The notes under the pieces are model-generated. The model was not told where the DNA came from and did not search any database. It worked only from the letters and a program-made list of their open reading frames with translations. Shown piece by piece: positions 21,148 through 29,578 of a stretch of DNA of 64,000 bases. Position 1 is the first letter of the stretch; each line of letters begins with the position of its first letter. Origin of the DNA: Macrothele yani (taxonomy: Eukaryota > Arthropoda > Arachnida > Araneae > Macrothelidae). The translations under genes and the position numbers were made by a program. The stretch spans positions 119,225,072 to 119,289,071 of the forward strand of contig CM076999.1 in NCBI GenBank assembly GCA_039090855.1, read 5' to 3'.

Positions 21148-21219
21148 GTCTACGCCGGGATTCGAACCCGAGTGCGCTTATTCCGGAATAAATCACTCTA
21201 CCAATTGAGCTACGCGGAC
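21148..21219 (-). other. tRNA-like sequence inside the TRIM LTR (copy 1)
   Basis: Minus-strand 72 nt: acceptor GTCCGCG/CGTAGAC (largely pairing), D-arm with A box TAGCTCAATTGGTAGAG, and T-arm with a perfect B box GGTTCGAATCC. The anticodon arm is replaced by the palindrome TTATTCCGGAATAA and does not give a regular 5-bp stem with a 7-nt loop. No functional tRNA is claimed; it may be an internal pol III promoter. Confidence 0.75.
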
Positions 21220-21474
21220 GTTTTATTCTGATTCCTATCTGCCTTTATGTCGTGTGCGTCCTTCTGGCAGGTACGTCACATCTCCTGGTACGTTACATCA
21301 TCTCCCCCCTATTTATTTATTTTTTTCTTTTCGAAGTGCTGGAGAAGGGATACTCTTATTTTTCCTATCTCGCGGTGTGGAAATAACATCACACCAATGC
21401 GAGATTTTGAGCGGTCGGGTCATCCGGATAGTTCGGGCGCCATTATAACGAAGTAAATTTCTCCGTCATTTTTG

Positions 21475-21546
21475 GTCTACGCCGGGATTCGAACCCGAGT
21501 GCGCTTATTCCGGAATAAGTCACTCTACCAATTGAGCTACGCGGAC
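21475..21546 (-). other. tRNA-like sequence inside the TRIM LTR (copy 2)
   Basis: Same sequence as 21148-21219 with one base changed in the anticodon region (CTTATTCCGGAATAAG here, so the stem CTTAT/ATAAG closes over a 6-nt loop). A and B boxes are identical. Confidence 0.75.
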
Positions 21547-21885
21547 GTTTTATTCTGATTCCTATCTGCCTTTATGTCATGTGCGTCTTTTTGGCAGGTA
21601 CGTCACATCTCCTGGTACGTTACAATGGGACAAGTGAACAAAACCGTCCAAACAAGGAATCCAAAGGATACAAAGACACTTTGTTGAAAAGGTAGCTTCG
21701 AGCACAACTGCACAGAGGACAGAAACGTCCATGTGACAGGTGGCTGCCAAGAAAAATCCAGTCTTTAGTAAGTGATATGATCCCCTTGACTGTCTTGCAG
21801 GATTTACAACGTCTGTCCATGCTGAGGACGAGGTTGTCAAAGAGATGTTGAGGCATCGCGGCCCATTCCTCTTGTAGCGCCCACT

Positions 21886-22600
21886 CCTACGTCGTGACCT
21901 TTGACCCCATTTGTCCCATTTTCAATAGGATTCGTCCCATGGTGGTCCCTTACCACATACTAAAATTTCATCGAAATCGAACCATTTGTACGCCAGTTAT
22001 CGTGCGGACGGTTGGACGGACGGACAAAGCTGGAGCATATACGCTTCTTCAACCTACGGTTAAAAAGCGTAAAAAATAGAAGGAAATTGAAAAAATTTCC
22101 GCAAAAATTCAACAGGGAGTTCAACACGAACGAAACAAGAATTGTAAACAAACGCCATTTTGGAATCGATACAGACAAAAACATTAAAATATTCGCATTT
22201 CGTGCCACAATTTTTAAGTAATTTGTCAACAACACAACAGCAGATTTAATTTATTTTGTGCGGCAAATTTCAAAGTTCCCATCAGCTGCAATTCTAAGCG
22301 AAAACTTCAGTTTCGTTGAAACATCAGCATTTCTTTTATTTTGTGTAAAACTTTCAAAGTAATTTGTGAACTAAATATTAGCACATTTTATACATATTGC
22401 AACACAATCTTCGAAGTTTAAATCAGCTCAGGTTTTATGAAATTCTCCCGCTATTCTGTCGGCCCAACAGCACATTACTGATAGCTGAGACGACGCACAC
22501 ATGGTAGTGACATTAAGAGCTGGAACTAAGTTGGTCACATGACCTCCGTGGCAGCCGTTCGTTTCAGGGCCTCTTGTTTCCAGTGGGCTATGAGCATCTG
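21886..22600. other. Non-coding DNA, no gene seen
   Basis: Sequence between the Tc1 fragment and the 111-bp tandem repeat. A GGACGGACGGAC run is at about 22009-22024. No coding homology or element ends were recognised. Confidence 0.5.
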
Positions 22601-22610
22601 TGTTCTTTGT

Positions 22611-22840
22611 TGCTATGACAACAAAACAAAGTCATATACGCGTAGACTGTGCGCGTGCATGTGATGACGTCACTTACACGAAAAGCAAAGCGTGACGTCA
22701 CAAACATTGTTTCTCGGTTGTTGCTATGACAACAAAACAAAGTCATATACGCGTAGACTGTGCGCGTGCATGTGATGACGTCACTTACACGAAAAGCAAA
22801 GCGTGACGTCACAAACATTGTTTCTCGGTTGTTGCTATGA
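22611..22840. repeat. 111-bp tandem repeat with CRE palindromes
   Basis: Two identical 111-bp units start at 22611 and 22722, and a third begins at 22833 and breaks off after about 8 bases. Each unit contains TGACGTCA twice (GATGACGTCACT and GTGACGTCACAA), the full CREB/ATF palindrome, giving four sites in about 220 bp. Confidence 0.9.
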
Positions 22841-22889
22841 CGACTTAAAAAGTGGCACGGAGGAGGACTCTAGCAAATTATATATTAGG

Positions 22890-23660
22890 ATTTTTCTAAA
22901 CTTTCTGCAAAAACTGAAATTTGTGCTATGAGCCTGTAATTATTCACATTACTTTACATTCCCTGATTTATATTTAGGGCTAATTTCGGTAATTTTTAGT
23001 TTGTCACGGAAAATTCCGGTTGTAAGTATCAAATTAAAAAAGTCAAGTAGGGGCTCCACTAGTAAGTCTGAAATGGCATGAATAACCCTCGGATGAATGT
23101 CATCATAACCTGGAGTAGAATTTGTTTTAATATTTTTTAACTCAGTTAACAGTTCGTTATATTATATATTACAAAAATGACAGGTGTTCATTCTGTGAGA
23201 TTCTTTTAAATATGAGGTAAAATCCTTGTTACATTTTTCCATTTCTTTTTGAATTATTTGTGGTATTGTAATAGTGATGGTTAAGTTGTGCAACTATTTA
23301 ATTTTTAAGTATAATTTTTTCGTTATTCTCGCTAATTCAATATTCTGGTACTGTAAATTTGGTACTTTTACCAAGTAAGTAATTTAAGTGTTTCCATGTA
23401 TTTTTAGGGCAGTTTCGTGAAAAAATATTGTAGTAATAATTTTTTTGTTATTTTAATAGTAGTATTAAAACTGTTCCTGAAGTTTTTAAATATAACAAAA
23501 TCAGTTTGATTACTAGTTTTATGGAATTTAGAATAAAGTGGGTTTTTTTTTTTTGTTTTTTTATTAATAAGTGAATTTGTCATCCATGGCTTTATAATTA
23601 TTTTTTTGGTTTGGTTTTTTGTGTGGATAGTGCAAATATATTATCATAGGTATCTTTGAA
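22890..23660 (-). pseudogene. Non-LTR ORF2 linker and RT N-terminal part
   Basis: The linker is recognised by PWMTNSLINKKTKKK near 23570-23600. The RT begins with LKNIKTNSTPGYDDIHPRV, VIHAISDLLVEPLLDFFNLI, TGIFRDKLKITEISPKYKSG and NNYRLIAQISVFAESLEK, corresponding to the conserved fingers (SPGxDxI, FPxxLKxAxVxPIYK, NYRPIS). Stops interrupt it, and nothing of the palm (FADD) remains because the element ends near 22870. Confidence 0.72.
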
Positions 23661-24049
23661 AATCTGATTGAACCTTGAAAAAGCCTTATCCGCATCGTTT
23701 TCATTCTTAATCCAAGTCCAATCAAGGGTTTTTAATTCTTTCCTAAAAGCAGATATTTTAACGTCAGTGATCTGTCGAAATACGCAGCTTTCCGCTTATG
23801 GTGGGCTAGAAAAGATATGAGAAAAAGAAACAAATATGGATAGATGGTCACCAAGATCGTATTCAAGGACTCCTGATAAAACTGAATCATATGAGACAAT
23901 TGTCAAGCATAAATCAATATTTGTTTTAGTAGAGGTAGTTATTCTGGTTGGTATAGAAATAGTGTTATACAAGATTGTATCATATAGGTTAATTGGTCCG
24001 TTTTTGAATTTTTTTGTGATATATCAGTATTGAAATCACATAATCTAGT

Positions 24050-24950
24050 AGCATACTAATTAGCATAATCTAGTAGCATACTGAGGTCATTTAATAGTTC
24101 CTTATAATCAGAACCAGGTGATCTATAACAGACTGCTATGATATAATATTGATTTTGTATTGTGAGAAGTTCTATATTTTGATTAATTTTTGTAAATTCA
24201 GGTATCATGGAGAAATATTTATATTTTTTATGTACATACTGTATATTGCCACTCCACCACCCCTGGAGTAAGTTTTTTTTAATTTATAGATATCATAATT
24301 TTTAATGTGTATTTCATAATATTGATCTGGGAACCATGTTTCTGTGATACAAATTATGTCTAATGTTAAGGTGGACCTCAAGTAATTTTGCTTCCTATTC
24401 TTCCATTGGGAAAACTTCTGTACACATTTTCTTCACAATTAATACGTTCTCAAGGATGAAAATTTTAACATCGATTAAAATAGCTTCATTTTATAACTTG
24501 CAATACTTAATATTTTCTAAAACATAACCATAATTATGCAATCCTACATTTGTCTACTGACGTCATCAATGTTCAGGTCGCGCCATCTTTTTTCTGGTTT
24601 CAACACCACCAAAGGAAAAGTTATTGAATTTTAATATAAATATGGTTATGTTTTAGAAAATGTTAAGTATTCCAAGTTATAATATGAAGTTATTTTAATC
24701 GATGTTCACATTTTCATCCTTGGGAACGCATTAATTGTGAAGAAAATGTGTACAGAAGTTTTCCATTGGAAGTATAGGAAGCAAAATTACTTGACTTCCA
24801 CCTTAAGTCCACAGACTGGATCATATTTTCCAATAAAATTATTTTGTTTATTAATGAGCTTGCATTAACATGTATTATATTAAGTTGATTATTTTGATTA
24901 GGTGTTAGTAACTTATTAATATCAGTAATTGTGTAGTAGTTTGTCATCAT
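24050..24950 (-). pseudogene. Non-LTR ORF2 AP endonuclease, interrupted by a MITE
   Basis: The first piece (24950-24807) begins MMTNYYTITDINKLL and reaches NIIHVNASSLINKIILLENM, the first endonuclease motif (N and following helix). After the MITE the second piece resumes at 24365 with LDIICITETWFPDQYYEIHI (catalytic E), then SRGGGVAIYS, IAVCYRSPGSDYKELLNDL and LCDFNTDIS. At least one stop lies near 24200. The two pieces join at the TTAA target of the MITE. Confidence 0.75.
24370..24802. mobile_element. Foldback MITE with long inverted repeats, TTAA target
   Basis: 433 bp, flanked by TTAA at 24366-24369 and 24803-24806. Arms of about 165 bp are inverted copies (start GGTGGACCTCAAGTAATTTT; end complementary to GGTGGAAGTCAAGTAATTTT) around a core of about 70-100 bp containing GACGTCA. 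There is no coding sequence. The TTAA target suggests mobilisation by a piggyBac-type transposase. Confidence 0.82.
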
Positions 24951-24953
24951 ATA

Positions 24954-26293
24954 CAGGGTGTCCGAGAATTATTGGACACATTACAAAATTATATAAAACA
25001 AAACATTAGAAGATAGAAAGAAACTGACTGTACTAACTTACAATGTAACTACACAAGTTAATAAATTTCGATGGGAGATCCCTTGGTTGCTCGTAGTACG
25101 TCCAAGCGATACTCGATTTCATGCCATGTATTGGTAAGCATCTGAGGAGTTATGGAATTAATAGCAGCTGCGTTACGCTGCTTCAGTTCCTGCAAATCAG
25201 TACATGGCGTCTGATAGACACGATCCTTCATATAACCCCACATGAAATAATCCAATGGAGTTAGATCTGGAGAGCCAGGAGGATACAGAATGGGACCACC
25301 ACGTCCAATCCATGTGTTGGGGAAATGCTAATTTAGGCACTTACGTACACAGGTTGACCAATGCGGAGGTGTGCCGTCTTGTTGGAAAACGACTTTGTCA
25401 TATCTTTTGATCTGGGGTGTAGCAAAATTTTTTAGCATACCCAAGTAAATGTCACCATTTATGGGTTTTTTCGCAGAAGAAGAAAAGGCCAATCACTTCT
25501 CTTTTTGATAGGGCGCACCACACATTAACTGTTGGAGAATCACGTTCCAGTTCAGTAGCAGTATGAGGCGGTTCACTGCCCCATATCCTACAGTTGTGAC
25601 GATTTACAATACCTGTTACATTAAATGTGGATTCATCACTAAAAATTACAGTACTGAGAAAGTTTTCGTCATTTTCCACTCGATTCAGCATATCCACAGC
25701 GAAATTGTATCGCAGAGTGTGATCATTTGCATGCATCTTTTGCACTATTTGAATTTTATAAGCATGAAACTTTAATTTCTTGTGCAAGATATCGTGAACT
25801 GTCGATTTCCGAATGCACAGTTCTCTGCTTGCTTTACGAACGGATTTACTGGAGCTTCGTCGGAAACTTTCATTAACTTGGTCAACCGTCTCACCGCTGA
25901 CGCTAGGCCTACCGGCTCCTCCACGATGTTCCATATTGTCAGTTTTTTTAAACTGTTTCATCCCCCCGCTTAATTGAATTCGCTGACGGAGGATTGCAAC
26001 CATACTCTAAACGGTAGCATCGTTTAACTTTAATGACATACTTTAATTCCGCAAGCCATAACACACACATCGCCTTCTGCTTTACGGATGACATGACTAC
26101 TGATTAGGCATTTCTCATACATTCCTCATCAGACCACACTTAGCGCCATCTATTGGATTCTGGGAATAACAATTCTGCAAAACGAAAATATAGAAACCGT
26201 GTTAGTAATACGTGACATAGAAAAACAGACAATGCCCATAGTTTTTTTGTACATAATTTTGTAATGTGTCCAATAACCCCCAAATCCTCACCC
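24954..26293 (-). mobile_element. Tc1/mariner superfamily element, DD41D type
   Basis: The terminal regions share TTATTGGACACATTACAAAAT in inverted orientation (quoted in part: GGACACATTACAAAATTAT) at about 24971-24992 and 26247-26272, with outer ends AGGGTG. TA precedes the left end (24952-24953); no clean TA is seen on the right. Length about 1.34 kb with one minus-strand transposase. It lies between ORF1 and ORF2 of the minus-strand LINE. Confidence 0.82.
25058..26003 (-). pseudogene. DD41D-type transposase (broken)
   Basis: The minus-strand start at 26003 (MVAILRQRIQLSGGMKQFKK) leads into a helix-turn-helix region (GRPSVSGETVDQVNESFRRS, SVRKASRELCIRKSTVHDIL). The first catalytic Asp is in TVIFSDESTFNVTGIVNRHN, and the second in VVFQQDGTPPHWS. 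The third is in GSPDLTPLDYFMWGYMKDRV. Counting to the last Asp of TPLD gives 41 residues between the second and third acids, as in rosa-type DD41D elements. It is interrupted by stops after EKTHKW (25452) and within KCLN*HFPNTWIGRG. It ends at 25058 with DVLRATKGSPIEIY. Confidence 0.82.
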
Positions 26294-26299
26294 TCTCAC

Positions 26300-27135
26300 A
26301 TTCCCTCCCACACCTCTCTCATTTGTTAAATTAAAATTAGTTATCTCTATATATTGATTTCTAATACAACAAAGTCTTGAGTTGACATAATTTTTTTTTC
26401 CTCTGTTCATTATCATCCAGTCTAATATAAACAGTTCCATTCCAAGTCCAAGTATTTTTAATAACTCCAGTCTGCAAAAGAGTCCTAGTCTGCCAGTATA
26501 AGTACTTGTTTGCCGGGATAAGATTTTCATTCAGAAAGATTTTCGTTAGATTTTATGTCTGGATCAAGGTCTGAATAAAGCACAGTCACTCTTCTTTTCA
26601 GCATCCATTGATTTCTGACAGTCCTGGACATGAACTGAACAATAACTGCTGAGTTCTGGGTTGTTCGATGTGAATTAGGCAATAAATGAGCAATGCCTAT
26701 ATCAGTGACTGAAAAATGTTTTATCTGCAGTTTATTAGCCAATAGAACAATATGAGTTTTTATATCTATATCATCTTTATTTTTTGTTAAATCCAATCCG
26801 TGTATTTCAAGATTTTTATTCTTGTGATACTAGACAAGATCATTTAGGCCATTCCTTAATTTATTAATGAGTCCTTGACTCTGAAATTTTCTAGCTCCAA
26901 ACTGATCCAATTTTATTTGCAATTCAGCATTAGCCTGTTCCAACTGGTTGCACCTCTGTAAGACCTCATCATAATTTTCTGTCAACTGCCCTATAGAATA
27001 TTTTATTTCTCTCAACTGATCCTTGATCTCAAGCATGGAATTCAATTTGTGGTTCATTTCATTAAGTGATACCGTAATAGTTTCCATATCAGGTGTCCCG
27101 CTATGAGTTGAAGTATGGACATCAGAAATAGTCAT
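26300..27135 (-). pseudogene. Non-LTR ORF1: coiled coil plus FP-like domain
   Basis: The minus-strand start at 27135 (MTISDVHTSTHSGTPDMET) opens a heptad-rich coiled coil (NEMNHKLNSMLEIKDQLREI, YDEVLQRCNQLEQANAELQI). After a stop at about 26830 the same protein continues with NLEIHGLDLTKNKDDIDIKT, IAHLLPNSHRTTQNSAVIVQ, FMSRTVRNQWMLKRR, and then a third piece YWQTRTLLQTGVIKNTWTWN. This is the layout of arthropod LINE ORF1 proteins with a baculovirus-FP-like C-terminal domain. The protein would trimerise and bind element RNA. It is broken by at least two disruptions. Confidence 0.7.
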
Positions 27136-27680
27136 TATAAATTGTAAACTCTGGATTTATTTGTGGAAGTACCACCCCGTTGCCTTCTATTAGACATATT
27201 TGATTAAGGTATTATTCTTAAGTAGATACATACATAATTGAATTGGCATTCTTCTTCTTTGTAAGTAGTGTTGTAGAAAGAAATTTGAAGAAAAAATTTA
27301 CCATGTGTGGCTGCTTTTAATGCTCGTAAAATAAGCACATTTGACATAGACTGAGAATGTCTCTAAAGTCAGGCACCCAATCAATATCTAGATCACATTC
27401 AAAAGATAAACATTTCTGCAGAACCAAATAGCATGACAAATGTATGAGAAATCACAATTGTGTCTATTCTGTCTCTAACAATATCCACTAGATGGCAGCA
27501 CAGGCAGAGGATACTTATTCATTCATAGCACGAATAGTCAGGATCATAATCCACAGGAAATAGTACTGTAATTGAGGTTAACTTATGAAGAGGCATTTGA
27601 TATTTCAAATCAACTTTTGGACGAGAAAGTTCCAAACATCTTCCTATGACATCAGAAATAGTCATTATAAATTGTAAACT
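27118..27680. repeat. 33-bp direct repeat flanking about 500 bp at the LINE 5' end
   Basis: An exact 33-bp repeat occurs at 27118-27150 and 27648-27680. On the minus strand it includes the ORF1 start ATGACTATTTCTGATGTC. The 497 bp between is non-coding. It may be a tandem 5' UTR duplication or a very long target duplication. Confidence 0.8.
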
Positions 27681-29415
27681 GGCTCACCTGAAAATGTTGA
27701 TTAAAGTCCCAGTAGATTCTAGAAGTGTGTTATATACTAATGGACTGCGCACTGGCAATAGCGCCGTGGTCCTAACATGAGAGGGCATCAGATCACGTGA
27801 CATGGGTCAAAAAATGGTCGCATGCCTTTAATTCCAACGTTTTCCTATGAACTGATAAGCCATTTTAAAGGATTAAGAATTAGTAAACTGTGTAAATTTG
27901 AACTGTGGGTTTTAGGGATATTGTATATAAAGATATACTCGTTGAGAAAACTACCTCTATCAAAATTTTATTGCAATCGTTTAGAAGTAATTAGATCGAA
28001 AACTGGTCGTATGTGTTCTAACGCGAATTCGTTTGTTTGTACTCGAAATTCCGTGTAAAAATGGTGTTATGATTACTAATTTACGCTGCATAACTTTAGT
28101 ATTTTCAGTGCGTTATGTGAAAACTCCTTATATATAGTGAAAACTCTTTAGGTAAGTTTACTTATGAGATATGCACATGCACAGATCGGATTGTTTACAT
28201 TTTGTTATTTATAATGTGATGAACATGTATGCCGGTTTGTTGTTTTTTCCTTAAGTTACTATATTTTTATGTCAACAGCCACAAGCTTTCTGGTTAAGTA
28301 ATTGAACTTTATTGGCTATTTCTGCCTCACCGTAATAATTATTGGAAATATGAAAAACAGGCCCAAAAAATGGAATGGTTGTACTTGCTACTCTAATGAA
28401 AATGTATGCAAACTTTGAATCGCTATAAACCAAACCCACAAGTTTTCTGATGAACTAAAAACATTGTACTTATTGAAACCGTATTGTGCCAAATACTATA
28501 CTTGTTAAGTAAACACCTTTCGTCTTTCGGAAAACTGTTAAAGCAGAAATCATACAGTAAAATACAAAATTCATGCTATAAATACATCAAAAACTAAGAC
28601 TACCGGTGTCTCACACCTGTTGGTCACCTTAGAAAAAAGGCGTTTAGCCTTAAATTTTAAAATGAGGACACTGAAGTGCTATAGTGAAATTATTATAAAG
28701 CATCCAAAGAATCTATTTAGGTATTTAATTCATTTCTTACCCATGTAAAGTTATAGAACTTCCTTTACTAAATTGCTCAGAGCAACCATATGCACAGCAT
28801 GTGTGACCCATCTTTTTGACACATGCCACGTGATTTCGTGGCTTTCGATGTTGGAGCCGAAGATTTTGATGCCATGCGTAGTCTATCAGTTCATATGGTC
28901 GAAGGTAAATCCCAATAAGCAGAAATTATGGACGTAAACGGTTTTCCACTCACGAGCTAAAAAAAACGTGACTCATTTTTTTAGCTCGTGAGAGGTCGAG
29001 CACTCTTATATTGTTGTTTAAAATATAAACGTTAACTCGAGCAAAATGTTACAACTTGAGCAAACAACTACAACAACCAATTTGCAAAATATACATGCAT
29101 CACTTCATGAAAGTAAACGAAAATTTCAATATGGGAAATGCTAGAATTATTTTTTACTAACGAAGCTGCTAACGTTGGCGACGTAGTAGTTCGTGCGCGA
29201 ACAAGCGAACACTTTTGGAACGCCAGTGTTCTCTTAAACAGCACTGGAGTTTACATACATACATACATACATACACACAGTCCACAATACTAAAATTACC
29301 GCACCCAGAATAAAGGGCGTACATTTATGCGTAGTGGAATAAACAAACAATTTCATCTTCAAAAAACCAGGCGTAAATCCTCGACGTTTTGAGGAAACCG
29401 AACTTTCTATCTCAA
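27681..29415. other. AT-rich non-coding DNA, no gene seen
   Basis: No coding homology was found. It contains a perfect 17-bp inverted repeat (CTCACGAGCTAAAAAAA at 28949-28965, its complement at 28976-28992, 10-nt loop) and a short CATA microsatellite at about 29252-29274. Confidence 0.55.
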
Positions 29416-29560
29416 CTTAACGTTTCAGGAATTAATGTCTATTATGGCCTCTTAACGTTTCAGGAATTAATGTCTATTATGGCCTCTTAACGTTTAAGTA
29501 AATTAAACGTTTAAGGAAACCGGTCTTGCTATCTCGACTAAACGCTTCAGGAATTAGTGG
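29416..29560. repeat. 35-bp tandem repeat upstream of the RTE insertion
   Basis: Units beginning CTTAACGTTTCAGGAATTAA start at 29416 and 29451, a diverging unit starts at 29486, and a further degenerate copy is near 29540-29570 (TAAACGCTTCAGGAATTAGT). The RTE insertion lies at the end of this array. Confidence 0.8.
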
Positions 29561-29578
29561 CTATTATGGTCACTAATT

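Larger units (their letters stand above)
21117..21624 (-). mobile_element. TRIM (terminal-repeat retrotransposon in miniature)
   Basis: Two 181-bp direct repeats flank a 146-bp interior. Read on the minus strand: LTR beginning TGTAACGTACC and ending GTTATA, then A and TGGCGCCCGAAC (a tRNA-Lys primer binding site, 21431-21442), a short non-coding interior, a GGGGGGAGATGA polypurine tract, and the second LTR. The 4-bp TSD ATGG is present at 21113-21116 and 21625-21628. LTRs differ at about six bases (about 3%). There is no coding capacity, so proteins must come from another retrotransposon. Its PPT/LTR start GGGGGAGATGATGTAACGTA is shared with the Gypsy element at 3467-10615. Confidence 0.9.
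21005..21885 (-). mobile_element. Tc1-like element, 3'-end fragment, interrupted by a TRIM
   Basis: The end CACTGGCGTGCAAAAATTAA next to a TA at 21003-21004 is a typical Tc1 terminal repeat. On the minus strand a transposase C-terminus (ALQEEWAAMPQHLFDNLVLS, MDRRC) lies at about 21800-21885. The rest of the transposase and the other end are absent. A miniature retrotransposon interrupts it at 21117-21624. Confidence 0.75.
22870..27135 (-). mobile_element. Non-LTR retrotransposon (ORF1 + endonuclease/RT), degraded and twice interrupted
   Basis: In minus-strand order: ORF1 (27135 to about 26300), the start of ORF2 endonuclease (24950-24807, then 24365 to about 24050), the endonuclease-RT linker (about 23650-23480), and the RT fingers (about 23190-22890), where it is truncated. 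A DD41D-type transposon sits between ORF1 and ORF2, and a TTAA-flanked MITE sits inside the endonuclease. Many stops. Motifs suggest a jockey/CR1-type element, but the clade is not certain. Confidence 0.75.

Noticed and set aside
21148..21219. Functional tRNA gene
   Set aside because: The anticodon stem is not regular, the sequence is repeated within LTRs of a TRIM, and the acceptor stem has mismatches; kept as tRNA-like only.
22588..22818. Repetitive minus-strand open frame
   Set aside because: It is the 111-bp tandem repeat (a multiple of three) read as protein; no sign of a real gene.
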